From: Streptomyces filamentosus
GTDB lineage: Bacteria; Actinomycetota; Actinomycetes; Streptomycetales; Streptomycetaceae
DNA length: 64,000 bases
Assembly: GCF_014654895.1 (NCBI RefSeq)
Contig: NZ_BNBE01000001.1
Span: forward strand, 3,680,501 to 3,744,500
Direction: 5' to 3'
Shown here: piece by piece, positions 1 through 7,098 of the stretch
Layout of the letters: each line of letters starts with the position of its first letter
How positions within the stretch are numbered: position 1 is the first letter of the stretch
Program-made: the position numbers and the translations under genes
The notes under the pieces: generated by a model
What the model saw: the letters and a program-made list of their open reading frames with translations, nothing else
Told to the model about the DNA's origin: nothing
Databases searched by the model: none

Positions 1-2
1 GC

Positions 3-425
3 TCGCAGGTGGCCTGCGTACGGGACGGGGAGCCGAGGGTCGTCGCCCTGGAGCCGGTCTCCGCCGCCCCGGCGACCCCGACCGCGCGCGGCACCCGGCT
101 CGCGGTGGTCCGCACCGGCCCCGACAGCGTCCTCGCGGTCGAGGCCCGCGCCGCCACCGGCAACGACGCCGACACCTGCACCGAGGGCGTCCTCGTCTAC
201 CGGGTCCGGGCGCGCGCGGCCTCCGGCGACGGTCCGGTCGAGGTCGTCGACGGCCACCCGGCCACCGAGGCGTGCTGGGAGCGCTCGGTCTACCCGCCGC
301 TCGCGGACGCCCCGCTGGAGGTGGGCGAGACGCTCACGGTGCCCGGCACGGGCGTCCGGATCGAGGTCGCGGACCGCAGCCGGGCCGGCGTCTGGACGGT
401 ACGGATCACTCCGCCGGGCCTCTGA
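3..425 (+). CDS. C-terminal fragment of a probable secreted protein (M6-like metallopeptidase tail?)
   Basis: The frame is open from the window edge to the TGA at 423-425, so this is the 3' end of a gene that begins outside. A GTG at 9 lies in frame but has no ribosome binding site and is not a credible start. The visible 140 residues look like a beta-rich domain with a Cys pair (about residues 57 and 89 counted from the GTG) and the segment GVLVYRVRAR. From memory, such tails follow the catalytic domain in Streptomyces secreted M6-type metallopeptidases. No catalytic motif is visible, so that assignment is inference. Coding status is well supported by third-position GC; function is weak. Confidence 0.55.
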   Translation, partial: SQVACVRDGEPRVVALEPVSAAPATPTARGTRLAVVRTGPDSVLAVEARAATGNDADTCTEGVLVYRVRARAASGDGPVEVVDGHPATEACWERSVYPPLADAPLEVGETLTVPGTGVRIEVADRSRAGVWTVRITPPGL

Positions 426-500
426 GCCCCGGCGCACGGAACTCCGCGCGCGGTGATCCCGGCGCACGGCACCCCCGGCGCACGGCGGTCCCGGGCAAAC

Positions 501-536
501 GGAAGAGGCCCCTCGCTTTCGCGAGGAGCCTCTTCC
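501..536 (-). terminator. Terminator of tRNA-Lys
   Basis: A long inverted repeat (GGAAGAGGC with CCTCGC, loop TTTC, then GCGAGG with GCCTCTTCC, one mismatch between the two helices) lies 7 bases beyond the 3' end of the minus-strand tRNA. There is no clear T-tract, as is usual in high-GC actinobacteria. It may also stop transcription from the plus-strand gene ending at 425. Confidence 0.7.
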
Positions 537-542
537 TGTCGG

Positions 543-616
543 TGCGCCGCCAGGGACTCGAACCCCGGACCCGCTGATTAAGAGTCAGCTGCTCTAACCA
601 ACTGAGCTAGCGGCGC
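543..616 (-). tRNA. tRNA-Lys (anticodon CUU)
   Basis: On the minus strand the cloverleaf is complete: acceptor arm GCGCCGC/GCGGCGC, D-arm GCTCAGTTGGTTAGAGC, anticodon arm CTGACTCTTAATCAG with CUU at 34-36, and T-arm with TTCGAGT. The discriminator is A at 543. The 3' CCA is not fully encoded, which is common in Streptomyces. The 5' end overlaps the stop codon of the upstream minus-strand CDS by ten bases, and a strong hairpin follows at 501-536. tRNA-Lys genes are frequent integration sites for actinomycete elements, but no integrase or att duplication is visible in this window. Confidence 0.97.
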
Positions 617-1260
617 CTGCTGACGTCGTAGACATTAGCATCCTGAACGGCGGGAGCAAAAATCGATACCCGCACACCGGCCGCCGAAACCGCCCGGGCC
701 GCCCGGACACAGGCCCAGAGCATCACCTCGGGGCCGGGGAGCCAGGGATTGCGGGTGTCCGGGGCGACCAGCCAGCGCGGCCGGGAGGACTCCGGGGCGG
801 CCGGGACCAGCGGCGGAACGGTCACCGCGTCGCCCGTCCCGTGACAGAGCGGCCGGGGAACGCCCTCGCCCCACTCCTCCCAGTCGAGGAGCGCGGGCAG
901 CCGCTGGGCGGTGCCCGGCGCGGCGAAGAGCAGCATCCGTCCCCGGTGCGCGGCCACCGGGCCCGAGCCCGGCCCCTCCTCCCACAGCCGGTCCAGCATC
1001 CGCCGGCCGAAGACCGGGTCCACGCTGACGACGTCGAAGGCCGTCCCGCAGGGCAGCACCGCCGGGGACTCCGGCCGCGCCTCCCAGCGCGCGAGCGCCG
1101 TCCCGAGGTCCGCGGGCCCCGCCGCGGCCGAGGCCAGCCAGGCGGCCCCGGCGGCGGTGACCCGGGCGGTCTGGTGCCGCTCCTCGCCCGCCGTCCCCAG
1201 GAAACGGAAGACGTCGTGGGTGGACGGGGTCTCGTCGCGCAGCCAGGTCGTCGTCGTCAT
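607..1260 (-). CDS. Prim-Pol-like small protein (bifunctional primase/polymerase N-terminal type)
   Basis: 217 residues from an ATG at 1260; the start is chosen because the sequence upstream in this frame reads as low-complexity Arg/Gly shadow. Homologues I recall in Streptomyces are annotated 'bifunctional DNA primase/polymerase' from similarity to the archaeo-eukaryotic primase N-terminal domain. Visible here are FDVVSVDP, where V-D could be a metal-binding strand, GPVAAHRGR, and a C-terminal VPPLVPAAPE...RWLVAPDTRNPWLPG segment. Full-length Prim-Pol proteins carry a helicase domain that is absent here, so enzymatic activity is uncertain. The TAG stop (607-609) lies inside the 5' end of tRNA-Lys. 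It shares a pattern with the protein encoded at 8614-9192. Confidence 0.6.
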   Translation of the reverse strand: MTTTTWLRDETPSTHDVFRFLGTAGEERHQTARVTAAGAAWLASAAAGPADLGTALARWEARPESPAVLPCGTAFDVVSVDPVFGRRMLDRLWEEGPGSGPVAAHRGRMLLFAAPGTAQRLPALLDWEEWGEGVPRPLCHGTGDAVTVPPLVPAAPESSRPRWLVAPDTRNPWLPGPEVMLWACVRAARAVSAAGVRVSIFAPAVQDANVYDVSRRR

Positions 1261-1389
1261 GCGGACAGGTCTACCGGCCGTGACGGAGCGAACGCCGAGA
1301 GTTCCGGAAAACTGCGGGGGAACTCCGGGAAACACGGACAGGGCCATGATCCGGGGAGTATCGTTCGCCCCGGCATATGCCGAACGGTT

Positions 1390-1467
1390 GTTCCGCACGC
1401 GCGTTCCGTACGCGTGTTCCGCACGCGCCACCCGTATGTGTGGTCCGTGCGTGGGGTCCGTACGCAC
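1390..1467. repeat. 13-bp degenerate tandem repeat, six units
   Basis: Consecutive 13-mers GTTCCGCACGCGC, GTTCCGTACGCGT, GTTCCGCACGCGC, CACCCGTATGTGT, GGTCCGTGCGTGG and GGTCCGTACGCAC fill this stretch. It lies in the 260-bp gap between two minus-strand genes (1521-1877 upstream, 607-1260 downstream). The first three units are near identical and the rest drift. No start codon with a ribosome binding site makes it a plausible gene. Confidence 0.8.
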
Positions 1468-1520
1468 CGCCCCCGCGCGCGGCCCGTCGTGCCGCGCGCC
1501 GTGCGCCCAGGCCCGGGGGC

Positions 1521-1877
1521 TCAGTCCTCCGCGGGCCGCCCCTCCGTCCGGATCAGGTCCCGCCCGAACTCGATCATCTTCCGCGCGTAGTCCTCGGTCC
1601 AGGCGGCTCGCCCGGCCACGTCCGCCGCCGTCAGCCGGTCGAACCGCTTCGGGTCGGCGAGCTGCGCCGCCGCCACCGCCTGGAACTCGACCGCCCGGTC
1701 CGCCGCCGCCCGGAAGGCCAGCGTCAGCTCGGTCGCCCGGGCCAGCAGCTCCTTCGGGTCCTCGATCGACTCCAGGTCGAAGAAGTGCTCGGGGTCGGCG
1801 GTCGCCTCGGCAGGCTCGAAGACCAGGGGCGCCGGCCGCAGCCGCCGCTGTCCGCTCCGCTCCGCGGATTCCGCCAT
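1521..1877 (-). CDS. Conserved small hypothetical protein
   Basis: 118 residues, soluble, mostly helical and acidic, with no signal peptide or transmembrane segment. The ATG at 1877 is preceded by GAGGAG at a good distance, which fixes the start. The segment PEHFFDLESIEDPKELLARA followed by a long amphipathic helix is recognisable as coding, but I do not know a family. It lies 109 bp downstream of the helicase gene and could be the last member of that transcription unit, though the gap leaves room for a separate promoter. No function is proposed. Confidence 0.75.
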   Translation of the reverse strand: MAESAERSGQRRLRPAPLVFEPAEATADPEHFFDLESIEDPKELLARATELTLAFRAAADRAVEFQAVAAAQLADPKRFDRLTAADVAGRAAWTEDYARKMIEFGRDLIRTEGRPAED

Positions 1878-1986
1878 CGTTCAGCTCCTCTTCGCACGCG
1901 CACGGCCCGGACACCCGGACCACCCACCATTCTCCCGCGCCCCGCAAGACCGCCCGGAGGCGTGCCCCGTGGGGCCGGCACCGGAG

Positions 1987-3333
1987 TCACGGCGTCCAGG
2001 ACACCCGGTGCTCCGACAGGTGGGACAGGACCGCGTGGTTGGCCTCCCAGCCGTCGGGGAACTTCACGGCGACGCCCAGCTGGACCGGTTCCGTCGACGG
2101 GTGCTCGTCGAGGAGGTCGGTGACGCCGGCGCGGCAGACGACGACGCAGGCGTGGCGGTGGCGGGAGGCCAGCACGCAGAGGCGACCGGTCTCCAGGTGG
2201 AAGGCGGTCGCGTCGGGGCGGCCCGAGAGGGGGTGGAGGACGACCGTGACGTCGTACTCGCGGCCCTGGAGGCGGTTGGCCGTGTCGACCGTCACCCCGG
2301 ACACGCCGAGCTCCGCGAGGGCCGCGCGGACCGCCGCCGCCTGGTCGCGGTGGGCGGTCCCCACCGCGATCCGGCCGGCGGTCAGCGGCACGGGCTCCTC
2401 GGCGCGCTCGCTCACCGCCGCGCCGCCCCGGTCCAGCAGGCGGCGGACCAGCAGCGCGACCGCGTGGACGGCCTCCGGGTCGGTGCGCGGGGTGTTCCGG
2501 GCGGGGAGTTCGAGCAGGCCCCAGCCGGACTCCGCGGCCTCGTCCAGGACCCGGTCGGGGGCCGAGCCGTCGGAGGCCACCCCGAAGGAGAGCCGCCGGT
2601 CGCCGGGGCCGGTGCCGGAACGGAACGGCGTGTACGGGTAGAAGGCGTCCGACACCAGGGGCGCCGCCGAGGCGGGCAGCCGCCAGGAGACCGGCAGCCG
2701 GTGCTGCGGCAGCTCCGGATTGTGCGCGAGCAGCGTCGACACGGCGCTCGCCGAGGGGTCGTACGAGAGCCCCGCCCACTGGTCCGCGCCCACCACCGAG
2801 AACGGGTCCAGCTGCCCCGGGTCGCCCACGAACAGGGCCCGCTCGAAGAGCCCCGCCACCGCCAGCAGCGCGTCCGACCGCATCTGGTATGCCTCGTCGA
2901 CGATCGCGTGCGCCCACGGCTCCACGTTCTTCACGTGCGCCCACTTGGCGGCCGTCGAGACCACCACCGGCAGCCCGGCGAGGTCCCCGGCCTTCGCCGA
3001 CTTCCGCACCTGTTCCAGCGCGTCGAGCGCCTTGTCGTACGGGTCGCCGTCGCTGGAGTGCAGCCGGCCCACCTCCAGGCCGGGCTCCTTCTCGGCGAGC
3101 CGCAGCACCAGGTCGTCCACCTGCGCGTTGGTCTGCGCCACCACCATCAGGGGGCGCCCCGCGGCGGCCAGTTCGAGCGCGGCGCGCACCACGAGGGTGG
3201 ACTTGCCCGCGCCCGGCGGGGAGTCGACGACGACGCCCCGCGCGGCGGAGCGCAGGGTGGACTCCAGGATCTCCGCCGTCGCCTTCGCGGCGGCCTCGGC
3301 CGGGTCGGGCACGGCGGGGTCGTACACGGTCAC
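1987..3333 (-). CDS. Minimal SF1B DNA/RNA helicase (Upf1/Dna2-like), last gene of nuclease-helicase cassette
   Basis: 448 residues from GTG at 3333, which overlaps the stop of the preceding gene by 4 nt (GTGA). Superfamily 1 motifs appear in order: Walker A PPGAGKST at residues 39-46, motif Ia VVAQTNAQVDDL near 64, Walker B VDEAYQ near 145, motif III GDPGQLDPF at 170-178, a motif IV-like LPVSWRLP, motif V TANRLQGREYDVTVVLHP and motif VI LASRHRHACVVV. The GDPxQL.P and TN.QVD forms are typical of the Upf1/Dna2 branch (Pfam AAA_11/AAA_12) rather than UvrD. The protein is short for this branch and lacks a nuclease domain, which is encoded separately two genes upstream. Confidence 0.88.
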   Translation of the reverse strand: MTVYDPAVPDPAEAAAKATAEILESTLRSAARGVVVDSPPGAGKSTLVVRAALELAAAGRPLMVVAQTNAQVDDLVLRLAEKEPGLEVGRLHSSDGDPYDKALDALEQVRKSAKAGDLAGLPVVVSTAAKWAHVKNVEPWAHAIVDEAYQMRSDALLAVAGLFERALFVGDPGQLDPFSVVGADQWAGLSYDPSASAVSTLLAHNPELPQHRLPVSWRLPASAAPLVSDAFYPYTPFRSGTGPGDRRLSFGVASDGSAPDRVLDEAAESGWGLLELPARNTPRTDPEAVHAVALLVRRLLDRGGAAVSERAEEPVPLTAGRIAVGTAHRDQAAAVRAALAELGVSGVTVDTANRLQGREYDVTVVLHPLSGRPDATAFHLETGRLCVLASRHRHACVVVCRAGVTDLLDEHPSTEPVQLGVAVKFPDGWEANHAVLSHLSEHRVSWTP

Positions 3334-4907
3334 AGCAGGTCCTCGGGGGTCACGGCGTCGGGGAGTTCGCCGTCGGCGGAGCGCGGCGGGCCGCCGTGGG
3401 TCCACGGCGTGTCCTCCGGGGCGGGCAGCTTCGGACCCGTCCGCTGGTCGTGCTCGAAGAGGGTCCAGGCGATCCGCTCGCCCTTCTCCGGCACCGTGCC
3501 CTCCGCGGGCTCCTTCGCCCGGCCCATCTTGTCGAGGAGCCGCAGCACCAGCGCCCCGTCCTCCTCGGGGGCCACGAACTCCGCCGTCTGCGGCCTGCCG
3601 TCGAGCGAGCGGTACACCTTCGTGCCCGGCTCCAGCCGAGGCCGGTCGTCGGTGCGGAACGTCAGCAGCGGGCGGGGCGCGGGCCGCCGCGCCTCCGTCC
3701 ACGCCGGGGTCACCTCGACGACCTCGCCGGTGAACGCCTCGCCCGCCAGCCGCCGTCCGGCCAGCACCAGCGGATCGTCCAGGGCCTCCTGCGCGTCCAG
3801 CCGCCCCTGGGCCTGCTCGCGCGCGGCGAGCTTCGCGGCGGCCGTCACGGCGTCGTCGCGGCGCGGCTGCGGCGGCTCCCCGGCCGCGACCTTGTCCCGG
3901 TGCCCGGTGAACGACCAGCGGTCGCGGGTCCACCGGTCGGCGACCCGGGCCCCCTCGGGCAGCTCCCGCAGCAGGCCGAGCGCCCGCCAGGTCGCGTCCC
4001 ACGTCGGCTTCAGCTGCGAGACCACGAGGCGGCGGACCTCGCGCTCGGCCCGGTGCAGGGCGGCGAGGGCCGCGTCCGCCGTCTCGCCGTCCTCGGCGGC
4101 GCCGACCGCCTGCCGGGCCCGGTCGTACGCCTCGATCGCGGGCGCCAGCAGCCGGTTGTCGAAGGCCGGGTCGGTCGCGGGTCCGGCCGGCGGGCACAGC
4201 AGCTGCCCCCGGGAGTCCCGCCCCAGCTCCGCCCGGTACGCGGCCTCGGCGCCCGGCTCGTCGTCGTACGGGTCGATCCAGGCGAGCAGCGCCCCCAGGT
4301 GCTGGTCCTCCAGGGAGGACTGCCCGGTCGCCCAGTGCCGGTTCAGCAGGTCGGTCGCCGCGAGCAGCAGCGAGGAGCCGGGCACCCGGGCCCGCTCCCC
4401 GTAGTGCGTCAGCCAGCGGCCGAGCAGCGGCACCCGCGGCGGCGCCGGATACGGCGTGTCCGGGTCCTGCTCGGCGGTCCGCCGGAACCGCGTCGACCGC
4501 CCCAGGAGCCGTACGTACTCGATCCCGGCCCGGCTCGGCACGATCAGCTGCGGCGCGTCCAGGCAGAGTTCGACCTGCACCTTCTCGCCGGTGGCGGGGT
4601 CCTTCCGCTCCACCGGCTCCACGGCGTCCGCGTACCCGTCGACGTACGGCAGCACCTCCTCGGCCAGTTCGGCGAGGAACGCGAACCGCAGCTCCCGGTC
4701 CCGCGGCTGCGGCACCACGAGGAGCCGCGGCTCGTCCGGGCCGGTGCCGACGAGCGCCCCCAGCGGGGCCCCGGCCTCACCGGCGGTGGTCAGCGGCACG
4801 AGCACGAGGGGCCGTTCGGACAGGTGCCGGTGCCGGACGGTCGCCAGGGGCTGCGCCCGGCCCGACTCGACGGCCTCCATCCGCGCCAGGTGCGCGATCA
4901 GCGACAT
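3330..4907 (-). CDS. Unrecognised 525-residue protein between nuclease and helicase
   Basis: The ATG at 4907 follows GGAGG with 7-nt spacing. The gene overlaps the nuclease gene by 10 nt and the helicase gene by 4 nt, so the three are probably made together. No signal peptide or membrane segment is seen. The N-terminal 150 residues look like mixed alpha/beta (LVLVPLTTAGEAGAPLGALV, RLLVVPQPRDRELRFAFLAE). The middle is helical and Arg/Glu-rich with a conserved-looking WDATWRALGLLRELP and DRWTRDRWSFTGHRD. The C-terminal third resembles a small beta-barrel (PRPLLTFRTDDRPRLEPGTK, TAEFVAPEEDGALVLRLLDK), which is compatible with the 1B barrel or adaptor region missing from the minimal helicase. That last point is inference; I do not recognise the family. 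Confidence 0.88.
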   Translation of the reverse strand: MSLIAHLARMEAVESGRAQPLATVRHRHLSERPLVLVPLTTAGEAGAPLGALVGTGPDEPRLLVVPQPRDRELRFAFLAELAEEVLPYVDGYADAVEPVERKDPATGEKVQVELCLDAPQLIVPSRAGIEYVRLLGRSTRFRRTAEQDPDTPYPAPPRVPLLGRWLTHYGERARVPGSSLLLAATDLLNRHWATGQSSLEDQHLGALLAWIDPYDDEPGAEAAYRAELGRDSRGQLLCPPAGPATDPAFDNRLLAPAIEAYDRARQAVGAAEDGETADAALAALHRAEREVRRLVVSQLKPTWDATWRALGLLRELPEGARVADRWTRDRWSFTGHRDKVAAGEPPQPRRDDAVTAAAKLAAREQAQGRLDAQEALDDPLVLAGRRLAGEAFTGEVVEVTPAWTEARRPAPRPLLTFRTDDRPRLEPGTKVYRSLDGRPQTAEFVAPEEDGALVLRLLDKMGRAKEPAEGTVPEKGERIAWTLFEHDQRTGPKLPAPEDTPWTHGGPPRSADGELPDAVTPEDLL

Positions 4908-6055
4908 GCGGCGGCCTCCGTCAGCGCTTCCTGCCGCAGGGCCCGCGCCCGGCGCAGCGCCGCCACCGCCGGGTCCTCCGGGTCGCCCGCCTCGCCCCGC
5001 GCGGCGGCCAGCACCGCGCCGACCGTGGTCAGCGCCCCCAGCTCGCCCCGCACCGAACGCCCCAGGGTCTGCACCTCGCCCGCCTCCCGGGCCCGCCCCC
5101 GGCAGTGGAAGCCCAGCTCGCACGCGGCCAGGCACTCCGGCGCGTACGCGTGGGGCACCGCCTCCACCGCCGCCGACAACTCCTCCGCCGAACGCTCCCG
5201 CACGTCGAAGGTCAGTCCCTCCGGCAGGGCGCCGGCGATCTCCTCGACGCGGGTCAGCCGGTCCAGCTGCCGCCGGGTCACCGCCCGCTGCCTGCGCACG
5301 TCCACCACCGACGCCGTCGGCAGGTTCGAGAAGTCCTTCGGGCAGACCAGCAGCACCCCGTGGCCGACCTCGGCCCCTTCGGTGACCGCCGCGACCCGTT
5401 CGAGCGCCAGCACGTACACGGCCGCCTGCCGGGCCGCCGCGCCCACCTTCGCCGCGTCCGCGGCCCCGTCCAGCATCGGGAAGGACTTGATCTCCACGAC
5501 CGTCCACCGCCCGGCCGGGTCCACCACCACCGCGTCCGGCTCCAGGTGCACGGGGGAACCCGCCACCTCCAGGGTCAGCAGCGGATGGTCGAGCAGCGTC
5601 CACCCGCCGGCCGCGGTCGCCTCGCGCAGCGCCAGCGCCGTCCGCGCCGTCCGCCCCTCGGGCCCGGACGCCGACAGCTCGGGCACCGAGACCGTCCCCG
5701 GGTCCTCCACGCCGAACAGCCGCAGCAGTTCGCGCCCGCCGTCCGCCTTCACCTTCGCCTCGAAGCTGTTGCCCCGCACGATCGCGAACTGCGACTGGCC
5801 GAACGGCGCCGGGGAACCCAGCCGCGACGCCAGCGCCCCCTTGTCCACGCCCGCGCCGTCGAGCAGCGCCCGGCGGCGGCACCCCGGGTTCGCGGCCAGC
5901 GCGGCCAGTGCCCGCGCGTCCAGCGGACGCGGTGGTACCGAGGGTCCGCGCAGCTCGGCGAGTCTCTCCCGCGTCCTGCGCCGGCTCGCCGGGGTCGGGA
6001 CGGGGTCCGTCGTCTGCGCCGGCCGCGACCGGCCGTCGTCCAGGGAAGCGCTCAC
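4898..6055 (-). CDS. Cas4/AddB-like PD-(D/E)XK nuclease with putative Fe-S staple, first gene of cassette
   Basis: 385 residues from GTG at 6055 (GGAG about 10 nt upstream); a GTG at 6112 has no binding site. The RecB-type nuclease signature is visible: PD at 173-174, then EIK at 188-190 after about 13 residues, then Q210-xxx-Y214, the QxxxY motif of the RecB/Cas4/Dna2 group. One N-terminal Cys (C59) and a C-terminal C308-x3-C312-x5-C318 reproduce the spacing logic of the iron-sulphur staple of AddB, Dna2 and Cas4. E99 in GNSFEAK fits the early acidic motif. Together with the downstream helicase this resembles a Dna2 enzyme split over separate chains. There is no cas1/cas2 or CRISPR array in the window. 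Confidence 0.85.
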   Translation of the reverse strand: MSASLDDGRSRPAQTTDPVPTPASRRRTRERLAELRGPSVPPRPLDARALAALAANPGCRRRALLDGAGVDKGALASRLGSPAPFGQSQFAIVRGNSFEAKVKADGGRELLRLFGVEDPGTVSVPELSASGPEGRTARTALALREATAAGGWTLLDHPLLTLEVAGSPVHLEPDAVVVDPAGRWTVVEIKSFPMLDGAADAAKVGAAARQAAVYVLALERVAAVTEGAEVGHGVLLVCPKDFSNLPTASVVDVRRQRAVTRRQLDRLTRVEEIAGALPEGLTFDVRERSAEELSAAVEAVPHAYAPECLAACELGFHCRGRAREAGEVQTLGRSVRGELGALTTVGAVLAAARGEAGDPEDPAVAALRRARALRQEALTEAAACR

Positions 6056-6234
6056 CCGCGGAAGTCTCCCATCCGCCACTGACAACGCGGGTGCGTTCCG
6101 CCCGGGGGACACCGGGAGTTCGCGCCCGGGCCACCTGCGGGATGATGGAGACCCCCCTCAGGAGGCCCCGGAGGCACCCGCCGAAAGGGCCCGTTCCGCT
6201 TCCGCACCCGTGCACGATCTGGAGAGCCCCACCC

Positions 6235-6831
6235 ATGGCACCGCGCATCCTGCTCGCCCGACACGGCCAGACCGAGTGGTCGCTGCTCGGACGGCACACC
6301 GGCAGGACCGACATCCCGCTGCTCGACGAGGGCCGGCGCGGCGCCGCCCTGCTCGGCGAGCGCCTGCACCGGGGCCCCTGGCAGGGCCTGCCCGGCGTCG
6401 AGGTCCGCACCAGCCCCCTGGTCCGCGCGAGCGAGACCTGCGCCCTGGCCGGCTTCGGCGACCGCGCCGAACCCTGGGACGCCCTGATGGAGTGGGACTA
6501 CGGCGCTTACGAGGGCCTGACCCCCGCCCAGATCCAGAAACTCCGCCCCGGCTGGCTGATCTGGCGCGACGCCGTCCCGGACGGCGAGTCCCTCGCCCAG
6601 CTCTCCGCCCGCGCCGACCAGGTCGTCGAGTGGGCCCGCTCCGCCGACCGCGACGTCCTGGTCTTCGCCCACGGCCACATCCTGCGCTCCATCGGCGCCC
6701 GCTGGCTCGGCGAGGACGTCTCCTTCGCCGCCCGCATCCGCCTCGACCCGACGAGCCTGTCGGTCCTCGGCTGGGCGTACGGGGCGCCGGCGATCGAGCG
6801 GTGGAACGACACGGGGCACCTGGAGGGCTGA
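6235..6831 (+). CDS. Histidine phosphatase family protein
   Basis: 198 residues. The RHG motif LARHGQTEW at residues 7-15 carries the phospho-accepting histidine; an early Arg, an acidic residue in LMEWDYGAYEG and the second histidine in FAHGHILR complete the catalytic set of the phosphoglycerate mutase/acid phosphatase superfamily. The length and WDYG.YEGLT segment match bacterial phosphatases of the GpmB/CobC type rather than glycolytic mutase. The substrate is unknown. It is monocistronic, starts 179 bp from the divergent nuclease cassette, and runs directly into the GGATCC-rich repeat array. Confidence 0.9.
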   Translation: MAPRILLARHGQTEWSLLGRHTGRTDIPLLDEGRRGAALLGERLHRGPWQGLPGVEVRTSPLVRASETCALAGFGDRAEPWDALMEWDYGAYEGLTPAQIQKLRPGWLIWRDAVPDGESLAQLSARADQVVEWARSADRDVLVFAHGHILRSIGARWLGEDVSFAARIRLDPTSLSVLGWAYGAPAIERWNDTGHLEG

Positions 6832-7090
6832 TCCGGGATCAGGGATCCGGGATCAGGGGGGTCGGATCCGGGACATCGGATCCGACCTCCGACCTCCGAC
6901 CTCCGATCTCCGATCTCCTGAACATTGGATCCGGGGTGTCGGATCCCGGAGGTTGGATCCCGGAGGTTGGATCCCGGAGGTTGGATCCTGGATCCCGATG
7001 TTGGGTGTCGGATCCGGGATGCCGGATCCAAGATCCAGGATGTTGGATATCGGATGTTGGATGTTGGATCCGGGATCCTGGAGCCAACAT
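6832..7090. repeat. GGATCC-rich degenerate tandem array between convergent genes
   Basis: About 255 bp built from short drifting units. GGATCC occurs about thirteen times. The segment 6884-6918 is five 7-mers (GACCTCC x3, GATCTCC x2), and 6941-6982 is three exact copies of the 14-mer GGATCCCGGAGGTT. The rest alternates GGATCCGGGAT, TTGGATCC and ATGTTGGATG. Base composition is visibly less GC-rich than in the flanking genes. The array fills the whole gap between the stop codons of two convergent genes. Reading frames through it give only repetitive peptides, so I regard it as non-coding. No other terminator is visible here. Confidence 0.9.
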
Positions 7091-7098
7091 CCCCTCCC

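Noticed and set aside
543..616. tRNA-Lys as an active integration site for an element to its right
   Set aside because: No integrase, excisionase or duplicated 3' tRNA end found in 617-9000, and elements normally lie on the 3' side of the tRNA.
1724..2944. Long minus and plus frames of Arg/Gly/Pro composition (here and throughout)
   Set aside because: High-GC DNA gives long open frames on all strands; these have shadow codon composition and overlap genes with recognisable motifs.
4898..6055. Cas4 of a CRISPR-Cas system
   Set aside because: Motifs are Cas4-like but there is no cas1, cas2 or repeat-spacer array anywhere in the window; the helicase partner points elsewhere.
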